Below, in pieces: positions 8,276 through 15,484 of a stretch of DNA of 34,812 bases. Both the position numbers and the translations under genes were made by a program. Source of the stretch: Clostridiales bacterium (GTDB lineage: Bacteria > Bacillota > Clostridia > Oscillospirales > Oscillospiraceae); contig JAAVHT010000042.1 of the NCBI GenBank assembly GCA_014799565.1, positions 21,088 to 55,899 of the forward strand, in the 5' to 3' direction. The notes under the pieces were generated by a model. The model did not search any database, was not told the origin of the DNA, and saw only the letters and a program-made list of their open reading frames with translations. Each line of letters begins with the position of its first letter. The stretch's first letter is position 1.

Positions 8276-9746
8276 AGTCTATCTGGTGGGGGCGGGCTGC
8301 GGAACAGCCGACCTCATCACCCTGCGGGGGCTGCGGCTGCTGCAAAACTGCGACGTGGTCATCTACGACGACCTCATCGACAAGGCGCTGCTGCGGGAGG
8401 TTCCCGACCATGCCCAGGTCATCTACATGGGCAAACGCCAGGGGGTAAAACACTCGGCCAGACAGGAGGACATCTGCGCCAAGCTTGTCCAGTGCGCCCA
8501 GGAGGGAAAAATGGTGGTACGCCTCAAGGGAGGCGACCCCTTTGTCTTTGGCCGGGGCGGGGAGGAGCTGATGGCCCTGGAGGCGGCGGGCGTCCCCTGC
8601 CAGGTGGTGCCCGGTATCACCTCCGCCCTGGCTATCCCGGCCATGGCGGGCATCCCCGCCACCCACCGGGGGCTGAGCCGAAGCGTCCACATCGTCACCG
8701 CCCACACGGCGGACACCGGGGACGGCCTGCCGGAATATCTGGACGACCTGGCCCGACTGCCCGGGACGCTGGTGTTCCTCATGGGCCTGTCCCGGCTGGA
8801 GCAGATCGCCCAGCGGCTGATGGCTGCGGGAAAGCCGGGAAATACCCCTGCCGCCGTCCTGTCCGGGGGCAATTCGCCTCACCCCGCCGCTGTCCGGGGG
8901 ACGCTGGCGGACATCGGGGAAAAGACCCGCGCGGCAAATGTCCAGCCCCCGGCGGTCATTGTGGTGGGGGAGGTGGCCGGTCTGGATCTGTCCTCCCCCA
9001 TGGCTGCCCCGCTGGAGGGGGTCACGGTGGGCCTGTCCGGGTCGGAGCCCATGACAAAAAAGCTGAGCGCAGCCCTGGAGCCCTTAGGGGCCAGGACTTT
9101 TATCGCTCAGCAGTCTGTGATTCAGGAGCTGCCCCTGCCCATCAAGCTGGACAGCCTGTGCGACGGGAATCCCCGCTGGCTGGTGTTCACCAGTGCCAAC
9201 GGGGTCAAGGAGTTCTTCCGGCGGCTGAAATCGGAGCGGGTGGATCTGCGGCGGCTGTGGCCCTGCCGCTTCGCCGTCATCGGCGCGGCCACCGGCAAGG
9301 CGCTGTCCGCCCAGGGTTTTCGGGCTGACCTCTGCCCGGAGACCTACACCACCGCCGCCCTGGCCCAGGCCCTGCTGGACACCGTCCCGCCCCAGGAGGA
9401 CATTGTCCTCCTGCGCTCCCGGCTGGGTTCCGACGAGCTGTTCCAGACCCTCTCGGCCTCGCGCACCGTGCGGGATATCCACCTCTATGACGCCGTCCCC
9501 GCTCCTTTGACAGAGGAGGCGGGGGAGTGGCTGGAGCGGGCGGACTATCTCGTCTTTACCAGCGCCGGCGGGGTCAAGATGTTCCTGGAGCAGCAGGGCT
9601 GCGTCCCCCCGCAGGCCCAGTGCGTCTGCATCGGCGAGGTGACCGCCGCCGCCCTGACCCGGAACTGGGACGGAACGCCGATCCTAGCCCAAAGCACCTC
9701 TGTGGAGGGGATCGCGGCGGCCATTCTGTCCCATCACACGGCCTGA
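8256..9746 (+). CDS. cobA-hemD: Fused uroporphyrinogen-III C-methyltransferase / uroporphyrinogen-III synthase
   Basis: A 496-residue two-domain enzyme. Residues about 5-245 are the SAM-dependent SUMT domain: VGAGCGTADLITLRG, the YMGKRQG segment, RLKGGDPFVFGRGGEE and PGITSALA. Residues about 255-490 are a HemD-type synthase with low-conservation repeats such as LVFTSANGV and YLVFTSAGGV. Together they convert hydroxymethylbilane via uroporphyrinogen III to precorrin-2, the substrate of the preceding gene. The fusion is common in Firmicutes. AAGGAG at 8241-8246 fixes the ATG, 20 bases inside the dehydrogenase gene. hemA, hemB, hemC and hemL are not in the window. Its last 13 bases overlap the end of the convergent MATE gene. 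Confidence 0.94.
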   Translation: MDHMGGKVYLVGAGCGTADLITLRGLRLLQNCDVVIYDDLIDKALLREVPDHAQVIYMGKRQGVKHSARQEDICAKLVQCAQEGKMVVRLKGGDPFVFGRGGEELMALEAAGVPCQVVPGITSALAIPAMAGIPATHRGLSRSVHIVTAHTADTGDGLPEYLDDLARLPGTLVFLMGLSRLEQIAQRLMAAGKPGNTPAAVLSGGNSPHPAAVRGTLADIGEKTRAANVQPPAVIVVGEVAGLDLSSPMAAPLEGVTVGLSGSEPMTKKLSAALEPLGARTFIAQQSVIQELPLPIKLDSLCDGNPRWLVFTSANGVKEFFRRLKSERVDLRRLWPCRFAVIGAATGKALSAQGFRADLCPETYTTAALAQALLDTVPPQEDIVLLRSRLGSDELFQTLSASRTVRDIHLYDAVPAPLTEEAGEWLERADYLVFTSAGGVKMFLEQQGCVPPQAQCVCIGEVTAAALTRNWDGTPILAQSTSVEGIAAAILSHHTA

Positions 9747-11089
9747 GCCCCGCCGTCCCAGCCAAGCAGTTGATTTCGCCGCAGCAGATAATATCCCAGT
9801 CCGGCCCCGTCCGCCAGAAACCAGCCGATGGGCACCGACCACCAGATGCCCGCCACGCCGATGGCGGGGACGGCGGACAGGATGTGGGCCAGCGCCACCC
9901 GGGTGCCCAGGGAGATCACTGTCAGCACCACCGACATCCCCGGCCTGCCCAGTGCCCGGTACAGGCCGTACAGCAGGAACAGGCAGCCGATGCCGCAGTA
10001 GAACGCGCCCTCGATACGCAGATAACCTACGCCCGCCAGGATGGTGTCCACGTCGCCGCTCTCCGCAAACAGCCCCATCAGCGGCCGGGCGAACACCCAC
10101 ACCAGAGCGGAAATCACCAGACAGAATACCATGGCGGAGCATACCGCGCCCTTCAGCCCGGCGCGGATACGCTCCGCCTTTTTCGCGCCATAATTCTGGG
10201 CGATGAAGGTGGAGAAGGCGTTGCCGAAGTCCTGGACGGGCATATAGGCGAAGGCGTCGATCTTCACCGCCGCGGCAAAGGCCGCCATCACCGTGGGGCC
10301 GAAGCTGTTCACCAGTCCCTGAACCATCAGGATACCCAGGTTCATCACCGACTGCTGGACGCAGGTGAGGATGGAAAACCCGGCGATCTCCCGCACACGG
10401 GCCCAGCGCAGGCGGACGTCCCTGGACGGACGGAGCTGGGGGCACCGGGCCAGGGCATAGGCCATGATGCCCAGGCCGGAGACGTACTGGGCGGACACGG
10501 TGGCCCATGCGGCCCCCGCCGCGCCCCACTCCAGGCCCAGCACAAACCAGAGATCCAGCCCGATGTTCAGCACGGCGGACGCCGCCAGAAAGACCAGCGG
10601 AACCACGGAGTTGCCCACCGAGCGCAGGAACGAGGCAAAATAGTTATACAAAAACGTGGCGGCGATGCCGCAGAAGATCACCGCCAGGTACTCCCGCATC
10701 ATCCCCCACACTTCCCCCGGAACCCGCAGGAACACCCGAACCCAGTCCAGGCAGGCGAAGGCAGCGATGTTCAGCGCCAGGGTGAGGGTGGCGATCAGGG
10801 CGAAGGAGGCCAGCGCCCCCTCCCGCAGACCGGCCTCGTCCCGCTGACCGAACCGCATGGAGAACACCGCTCCGCTGCCCATGCACAGCCCCAGCAGGAT
10901 GGAGGTCAGAAAGGTCATCAGTGTGAAGGACGACCCCACCGCCGCCAGGGCGTTTTTCCCCAGGTAATTGCCCACGATCAGGGTGTCCGCGATGTTATAG
11001 CACTGCTGAAGCAGGTCGCCCAGGATCATGGGGACGGCAAAGTGCAGCATGGAGGCCATCACCGGCCCCTTTGTCAGATCTCTGTCCAC
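9734..11089 (-). CDS. MATE family efflux transporter
   Basis: A 451-residue inner-membrane protein with about twelve hydrophobic segments, in the DinF/NorM-like multidrug and toxic compound extrusion family. The opening LTKGPVMASMLHFAVPMILGDLLQQCYNIADTLIVG is typical of clostridial MATE proteins, which export drugs or metabolites using Na+ or H+ gradients. The start is a GTG at 11089 behind AAGGGGG; no in-frame ATG is well placed. It has its own promoter and is monocistronic. The substrate is unknown. Its 3' end overlaps the convergent cobA-hemD gene by 13 bases, with no room for a dedicated terminator between them. Confidence 0.93.
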   Translation of the reverse strand: MDRDLTKGPVMASMLHFAVPMILGDLLQQCYNIADTLIVGNYLGKNALAAVGSSFTLMTFLTSILLGLCMGSGAVFSMRFGQRDEAGLREGALASFALIATLTLALNIAAFACLDWVRVFLRVPGEVWGMMREYLAVIFCGIAATFLYNYFASFLRSVGNSVVPLVFLAASAVLNIGLDLWFVLGLEWGAAGAAWATVSAQYVSGLGIMAYALARCPQLRPSRDVRLRWARVREIAGFSILTCVQQSVMNLGILMVQGLVNSFGPTVMAAFAAAVKIDAFAYMPVQDFGNAFSTFIAQNYGAKKAERIRAGLKGAVCSAMVFCLVISALVWVFARPLMGLFAESGDVDTILAGVGYLRIEGAFYCGIGCLFLLYGLYRALGRPGMSVVLTVISLGTRVALAHILSAVPAIGVAGIWWSVPIGWFLADGAGLGYYLLRRNQLLGWDGGAQAV

Positions 11090-11119
11090 ATTTCCGCCCC
11101 CTTGAATCAGAATGCGTCC

Positions 11120-11149
11120 ATTTTATTACGGAAAGGGGCGGTCTGTCAA
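11120..11149 (-). promoter_or_regulatory. sigma70-type promoter of the MATE gene
   Basis: Read on the minus strand: TTGACA (11149-11144), an 18-base spacer, TAAAAT (11125-11120). The start codon is about 30 bases downstream. Confidence 0.75.
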
Positions 11150-11327
11150 CCGGCCGCGCCAGCGTGCAGGATCTGGGGGGGTGACCGATTTGGCCGGCGG
11201 CGGTATGGTGGAGAGGATCATGAGGGGAAGACGGGAAACAAAAAATTTTCCCCCTCCCGTAACCGCGCCCGTTTTCTTTCGTATATACAAGCAGAACCGT
11301 CTGTACAGAGGCTTGAGGAGGCGCCGC

Positions 11328-12893
11328 ATGAACGAACGCAAGCTGGTGAAAAAGCTGAATAGACGCAGCCGGGGCGCGCTGGATCAGGCTATAAGCAGCT
11401 TTACTCCCTATGTCAGTACGGTGATCCTGCGCGCCTTGGCAGGCCGTGCCTGCCGGGAGGACGTGGAGGAGCTGTGCGCCGACGTGTTCGTGGCCCTCTG
11501 GATCCATGCGGATGAGCTGAACCCGGAGCAGGGGCTGCGCTCCTGGCTGGCGGCGGTGGCGAGGAATAAGGCCACGGACTGGCTGCGCTCTCACCGCCCC
11601 AGCGCCCCCATCCCTGAGAACGCCCCGGATCCCTCCCCGGAACCCGAGGAGCTGGCCCAGCGCCGGGATCAGTCCCAGCGGCTGTGGGCGGCGGTGGAGC
11701 TGATCCTGCCGGAGTACAACGTGCTCAGCGTCTTTTTCAACCGGGGCAAGAACGCTCCCGGGGCGGAGGAGCTGGTGAACGCCAACCCCATCTCGGTGAG
11801 CGACGACAACTACACCATGACTGTCACCACCTCCATGGCCGATGGGAACACGATCTATTTCACCCTGCTCATTGAGGCCAAGACCGCCCGGGCCATGGCC
11901 AATCTCAGCGACGAGGGACTTGCAAGCTATGACGGTCTCACCCCTCTGACAATGAAAGTTGTGCAGACTTTGGGGGGCGCCGCCATCGGAGGTGCCACGT
12001 ACGACTACGGGACGTATGACGCCGCCACCCGCACCCGCCGGATGAATATTGAGGCCACGGTCAAGGAGGGCGATGCCGCCCGTGTCTCCGTCCGCTTCAA
12101 CGACATGGAAGAGGATCTGTGGCTGACCTTCCCGGTGGAACCCATCCACACCGTCACGCTGGAGATCAACGCGGAGGGGCAGGGGATGAGCTCCTGGCTT
12201 GACGACGACGGCGACGGATCGGTGACGCTGGAGCGGGTGAAACTGTCCCCCCTCTCCTTCCAGGTAAAGTATACCTCGGCCGCTTCCGGGCGCTACCCGG
12301 TGGTGTACTTCCTTTGGAAGGACGGCAGCGTCACCACCATGCGCCAGATGGGGGTGGACGGCCCGGGCAGCGGCAGCAGCATAAATGGCGGCCCCTATGA
12401 AATGATCGCCAGCCACAACTTCAACTCCATCCAGGACATCTCCCAAATGGAGGCCGTGGTGTTCGAGGGCATGGCCTATCCCCTGGACGGGGGCGAGCCC
12501 TATGAGGTGGATCTGAGCGGCTATCCGCTCCCGTTCTCCATCCCCATAGAGCCCATGGAGGAAGCTCCGAACTTTTCGTTCCCGCTGTTTGCCCTATGCG
12601 ACGGGCTGGGCGCGTCCTGCCGGTGGGACGAGCGGGCGGGCACTGTGGCCGTCTCCTTCCGGGGGGTGACCGCCACCTTCACGCTGGGCAGCAAAACCGT
12701 TCTGCTGGAGGGCGCATGGAGAGACAGCGGGGATATGAGCACTGTTCCTGTGTATCGGGACGGCGACCTGTGGGTGAGCGACGGCCTCTATTTGGATCTG
12801 TCGGGCGCCTGGAAGATCGGCCTGCGCCCGTCGCCGCCTGACGAGGGAACCTACCTGGAACGGGAATGGACTTCCCTGACAGTCATTCCCTGA
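11328..12893 (+). CDS. Chimeric ORF: ECF sigma factor region 2 joined to a DUF4179-like anti-sigma ectodomain
   Basis: The 521-residue frame joins two parts that are normally separate genes. Residues 1 to about 125 resemble an ECF sigma factor: RALDQ/ISSFTPYV, DVEELCADVFVALW and LRSWLAAVARNKATDWLRSHR are region 2. The sequence stops being sigma-like just where region 4 should begin. From about residue 128 it resembles the extracytoplasmic part of DUF4179-type anti-sigma proteins (FFNRGKNAPGAEELVN, then beta-rich sequence), ending in a copper-amine-oxidase-like module near 419-505. Sigma region 4, the cytoplasmic anti-sigma domain and any membrane helix are absent. GAGGAGG at 11315-11321 gives a convincing start at ATG 11328. 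A possible ECF-style promoter (AACC 11261-11264, 15 bases, CGTATA from 11280) precedes it. It may be a pseudogene from an in-frame deletion. Confidence 0.6.
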   Translation: MNERKLVKKLNRRSRGALDQAISSFTPYVSTVILRALAGRACREDVEELCADVFVALWIHADELNPEQGLRSWLAAVARNKATDWLRSHRPSAPIPENAPDPSPEPEELAQRRDQSQRLWAAVELILPEYNVLSVFFNRGKNAPGAEELVNANPISVSDDNYTMTVTTSMADGNTIYFTLLIEAKTARAMANLSDEGLASYDGLTPLTMKVVQTLGGAAIGGATYDYGTYDAATRTRRMNIEATVKEGDAARVSVRFNDMEEDLWLTFPVEPIHTVTLEINAEGQGMSSWLDDDGDGSVTLERVKLSPLSFQVKYTSAASGRYPVVYFLWKDGSVTTMRQMGVDGPGSGSSINGGPYEMIASHNFNSIQDISQMEAVVFEGMAYPLDGGEPYEVDLSGYPLPFSIPIEPMEEAPNFSFPLFALCDGLGASCRWDERAGTVAVSFRGVTATFTLGSKTVLLEGAWRDSGDMSTVPVYRDGDLWVSDGLYLDLSGAWKIGLRPSPPDEGTYLEREWTSLTVIP

Positions 12894-13086
12894 GCCGAAA
12901 AATCTTGCGTTGATTTGAGGGACATGAAAAAAGCGGCCTGGAGCCTTTCGGCTTCAGGGTGACAGTAGATCCGGCCTGCTTCCGCGGCCGACGAAGATGG
13001 GCTCCTATGCAATAAGCTTATTTAACCTTTTGGCTCATGCACACCCCCTATCAATCAAGATGTGTGGAATATCATGCATTTTTACC
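12894..13086. other. Intergenic stretch without a recognisable gene
   Basis: No credible coding frame or RNA gene is seen. Local composition shifts from GC-rich to AT-rich after about 13010. AATCAAG (13053-13059) and CTTGATT (13086-13092) form a loose inverted repeat that ends in the next promoter; its meaning is uncertain. Confidence 0.4.
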
Positions 13087-13115
13087 TTGATTATGACGGG
13101 GGCCTCATGTATAAT
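13087..13115 (+). promoter_or_regulatory. sigma70-type promoter ahead of the remnant/LRR lipoprotein region
   Basis: TTGATT (13087-13092), a 17-base spacer and a perfect TATAAT (13110-13115). Transcription would run through the broken domain fragment into the LRR lipoprotein gene. Confidence 0.75.
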
Positions 13116-13155
13116 TGTGAGATGTGCCATGTGCAGAAAAGGAGACGTTCTTTGA

Positions 13156-13353
13156 CACGCCGCAGACACACGCGAACAGGTCACGGCGTACCTCAATTAC
13201 AACCTTACCGTCCGGTTCAACGGTGAGGCAAGGCTGCTGGGCAACGTCAACGGCGACCAGGTGTACCCGGTCACCTACGGCGGTACCACCTACGTGCCGA
13301 TCAGGGCGATCGGAAATCTGCTGGGTCTGGACGCGCCCATCGGGATCCCCTGA
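13156..13353 (+). pseudogene. Remnant of a copper-amine-oxidase-like N-terminal domain
   Basis: An open frame after a TGA at 13153-13155 encodes about 65 residues with no start codon. It contains EQVTAYLNYNLTVRFNGE and then VYPVTYGGTTYVPIRAIGNLLGLD, which is the repeat typical of PF07833 (copper amine oxidase N-terminal-like) modules found in clostridial exported proteins. The usual signal peptide, the Trp-Asp continuation and everything C-terminal are missing, so the piece is cut at both ends. It sits between a good promoter and the LRR lipoprotein start and now acts as an untranslated leader. A TTG start in another frame would not encode the domain. Confidence 0.6.
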
Positions 13354-13374
13354 TGGGCGCGCTCCTTCAAGGAG
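13332..13374 (+). promoter_or_regulatory. Hairpins in front of, and including, the LRR gene ribosome site
   Basis: A 10-bp stem (13332-13341 with 13352-13361) is followed by CTCCTT-C-AAGGAG (13362-13374). The second palindrome contains the AAGGAGG that serves ATG 13384, so the ribosome site could be partly masked. Confidence 0.4.
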
Positions 13375-13383
13375 GTCATTTTT

Positions 13384-14808
13384 ATGAAGAGAAGAGGAGC
13401 CAGGCTGCTGACCCAGCTCCTGGTGCTGTCCATGGCGCTGTCTCTGGCCGCCTGCGGCGGCGAAAAGGATACGGTGGACGCCGCCGCTACCGCGGAGGGA
13501 TTCGATACGCAGGGAACCCCCGCCTTTGTGACCGAAGGGATCAGCGGTTCTGACGGTCTGTCTCCTTCGCAGGACATAGGCAGCGGCGCGGCCTTCCTCC
13601 CCTGGGCGGAAGCCGGTCGTGAAGACCATGTGATGGAGTGGAATGACGAGTCATTGGAGACGGCGATGCGCTACTTTACCGGCATTGCTGAGGGCGATAT
13701 CATGCTCAGCGATGTGTGGGAGCTGACAGAGTTTCGGCTTGATTTTGTCCCGGATAAGCATCTTTTGCAGATTTCCAATATCGAGGCGCTGGGGGAGCTG
13801 ACCAACCTGGTCGGCATCCATATGGATTGGCAGCCGCTTTCAGACATTACACCGCTGTCAAACCTGACAAATCTGCAATATTTGATCCTCTCCGGGACTA
13901 ACGTCACCGACGTCACCCCTTTGGCCGGCCTCACAAATCTGACCGATTTGGATCTGTCCGGCGATCAGATCAGTGATCTTAGTCCGATATCGGGGCTGAC
14001 AAACCTGATGAATTTGTACCTGATGGGATGCAATATCAGCGATATCGGCCCGCTTGGCGGGTTGACCAACCTGACGATCCTGTATATGAGTGATAATAGC
14101 ATCACTGATGCCGGTTCGTTGGCGGGACTCACAGAACTAAGAACTCTGGATCTCGGAAATAATCAAATCAGCGATGTCGGCCCGCTGTCTGAATTAAAAA
14201 AGCTGGAAACGCTGTTTTTGGGTGGGAACTCCATCAGCGATGTCAGCCCGCTGTCCGGCTTAACCGGCCTGACCAGTATGAGCTTGGATAACAATAGCGT
14301 CAGCGACATCAGTCCGTTGAGCGGATTGTCAAATTTGGGACAACTGATCTTACATGGGAATCCCATCCGTGATGTCACGCCCGTGTCGTTTGTGCCATCT
14401 CTCTTTTATGACGAATTCACGGAACCTCAGCCCGCCGAGTCCCAGCCATCCCAGGCCAGCGGGGCAGCGGCCGCACTCGCCGATTATGTGGGAACCTATA
14501 CACCCTATCCGGCGTACAGCGCTTACAGTGGTGGGGGCTCTGTGACACTTGATGCAAGCGGTGTCTTTGTAGGGGGCGAAACCAACGGGCGCACGCCATC
14601 TTCTGTCAGCCAAAACGCGGATGGTTCCATTACGATCCTGTTTGGCCCGGATGAGCGATATATCATCTACCCGGTGGGTGTTCCCACACCCAGCTACATC
14701 CAAAATATTAACGCGAGCGAAGTCAATATCGAATATCTTTACGCCGGAGGGGGCGCGCTGGACATCGTGTATCACGCAGACCCGGCTTCTTTGGGAATCG
14801 CATTTTGA
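13384..14808 (+). CDS. Leucine-rich-repeat lipoprotein (internalin/SDS22-like repeats)
   Basis: A 474-residue exported protein. The N-terminus is a lipoprotein signal: MKRRGAR, a hydrophobic core and lipobox LAAC with Cys24. A linker follows. Residues about 139-335 then hold nine consecutive 22-residue repeats with the pattern LTNLxxLxLxxNxIxDIxPLxG, the short LRR class of internalins. These form a curved protein-binding solenoid. The last 120 residues are a beta-rich, Gly/Tyr-rich segment (from ADYVGTYTPY) that I do not recognise. The protein should be anchored outside the membrane and bind a partner protein or glycan. The gene is visibly less GC-rich than its neighbours and uses more A/T-ending codons, which suggests transfer. 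AAGGAGG at 13369-13375 supports the start. Confidence 0.88.
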   Translation: MKRRGARLLTQLLVLSMALSLAACGGEKDTVDAAATAEGFDTQGTPAFVTEGISGSDGLSPSQDIGSGAAFLPWAEAGREDHVMEWNDESLETAMRYFTGIAEGDIMLSDVWELTEFRLDFVPDKHLLQISNIEALGELTNLVGIHMDWQPLSDITPLSNLTNLQYLILSGTNVTDVTPLAGLTNLTDLDLSGDQISDLSPISGLTNLMNLYLMGCNISDIGPLGGLTNLTILYMSDNSITDAGSLAGLTELRTLDLGNNQISDVGPLSELKKLETLFLGGNSISDVSPLSGLTGLTSMSLDNNSVSDISPLSGLSNLGQLILHGNPIRDVTPVSFVPSLFYDEFTEPQPAESQPSQASGAAAALADYVGTYTPYPAYSAYSGGGSVTLDASGVFVGGETNGRTPSSVSQNADGSITILFGPDERYIIYPVGVPTPSYIQNINASEVNIEYLYAGGGALDIVYHADPASLGIAF

Positions 14809-14836
14809 CAGGATGTGCGCCCAGCTATACCGGGCC

Positions 14837-14875
14837 AAAAAGAAAGACACGCAAAGCGTGTCTTTCTTTTTGGAA
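14837..14875 (+). terminator. Terminator after the LRR lipoprotein gene
   Basis: A perfect 16-bp stem (14837-14852 with 14856-14871), loop AAA, ending in a T-rich arm. The A-rich left arm makes it potentially bidirectional. Confidence 0.88.
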
Positions 14876-14921
14876 AGGGCGAACACTTTGGATGCCACAG
14901 AAAAACATCTCAGCAAAAGGG

Positions 14922-14958
14922 GAAGTCGGCAAATTTCTTGTCGAAATTTGCCGACTTC
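14922..14958 (-). terminator. Hairpin terminator downstream of the tRNA-Ser pair
   Basis: A perfect 15-bp stem (14922-14936 with 14944-14958) lies immediately 3' of tRNA-Ser(GCT) on the minus strand. The downstream tail on that strand is CCCCTTTTGC, giving a short T run. Confidence 0.7.
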
Positions 14959-14960
14959 AT

Positions 14961-15051
14961 TGGCGCGGAAGGAGGGATTTGAACCCTCGCACGGTTTTAC
15001 CCGCCTACTCCCTTAGCAGGGGAGCCCCTTCGGCCACTTGGGTACTTCCGC
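14961..15051 (-). tRNA. tRNA-Ser (anticodon GCT)
   Basis: The minus strand folds as a 91-base class II tRNA. Acceptor arm GCGGAAG pairs with CTTCCGC, discriminator G is followed by an encoded CCA (14963-14961), the T-loop is TTCAAAT in a 5-bp stem, and a long variable arm is typical of serine tRNAs. The anticodon loop CTGCTAA gives anticodon GCT (15017-15015), reading AGC/AGU. It is the second gene of a two-tRNA transcript. Confidence 0.96.
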
Positions 15052-15086
15052 GTGTCGAAAACATCAAATAGATGAAATTGTATATT

Positions 15087-15173
15087 TGGCGGAGAGAGTG
15101 GGATTCGAACCCACGGCCCTTTCGGGTCACCGGTTTTCAAGACCGGCTCCTTAAACCACTCGGACATCTCTCC
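15087..15173 (-). tRNA. tRNA-Ser (anticodon TGA)
   Basis: An 87-base class II tRNA on the minus strand. Acceptor GGAGAGA pairs with TCTCTCC, with encoded CCA (15089-15087), T-loop TTCGAAT and a long variable arm. The anticodon loop CTTGAAA gives TGA (15139-15137), reading UCA and wobble UCN codons. It lies 35 bases upstream of tRNA-Ser(GCT) on the same strand. Confidence 0.97.
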
Positions 15174-15318
15174 GAATCGGTGGCCGTCGCCGTTCTGGGA
15201 AATCGTCATTTGCCGAAGGGACGCCATTCGGCTTCGCCGAACGACTGCCCCGGCAGCCTTCCGGCTGCCCGCCAAACGACCGATTTGACGGTCTGCCGAC
15301 CGTCCAGGGTCGTTTGCT
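15174..15318 (-). other. Structured leader of the serine tRNA transcript
   Basis: About 140 bases separate the tRNA promoter from the first tRNA. They contain several clear hairpins, for example GGCAGCC-TTCC-GGCTGCC and TTCGGC-TTC-GCCGAA. No ORF in it is convincing. The leader is probably removed by RNase P/endonuclease, but could be a small RNA. Confidence 0.5.
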
Positions 15319-15347
15319 ATCATACCACACCGAAATGAGTTTGTCAA
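15319..15347 (-). promoter_or_regulatory. Strong sigma70-type promoter for the serine tRNAs
   Basis: Minus strand TTGACA (15347-15342), a 17-base spacer, TATGAT (15324-15319). Both hexamers and the spacing are near consensus, as expected for stable RNA genes. Confidence 0.88.
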
Positions 15348-15452
15348 TGGGTAAGTTTGTCCCAGCTCCGCTATGCGCGTAAAAAGCTATGAGCCGAAGC
15401 GGATGCGGGAGAACCGGCCCCGTGTCCGGAATTTGGGCACGGCACCCCAGCG

Positions 15453-15479
15453 CGAAAGCGCCCGGCCGCAGCCGGGCGC
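15453..15479 (-). terminator. Terminator after the membrane-linked XRE regulator gene
   Basis: A 9-bp GC-rich stem (15458-15466 with 15471-15479), loop CGCA. On the minus strand it is followed by a short TTT run. It lies six bases past the stop codon at 15485. Confidence 0.6.
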
Positions 15480-15484
15480 CCTCT

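Noticed and set aside
9527-11362. 611-codon plus-strand frame
   Set aside because: It runs antisense to the MATE gene and into the siroheme gene, with composition-driven Gln/His/Gly/Pro-rich sequence and no domain.
13124-13387. 87-codon frame starting at ATG 13124
   Set aside because: It is out of frame with the recognisable copper-amine-oxidase-like sequence and encodes low-complexity sequence.
13798-14400. Regular 66-base periodicity suggesting a repeat array
   Set aside because: It is the coding imprint of 22-residue leucine-rich repeats; DNA units are diverged and in frame, so it is not a CRISPR or satellite.
14997-15347. 116-codon minus-strand frame with an EWFKEPVLKTGDPKGPW-like sequence
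   Set aside because: It is translated tRNA-Ser sequence, a well-known false protein; the tRNA genes and their promoter explain the region.
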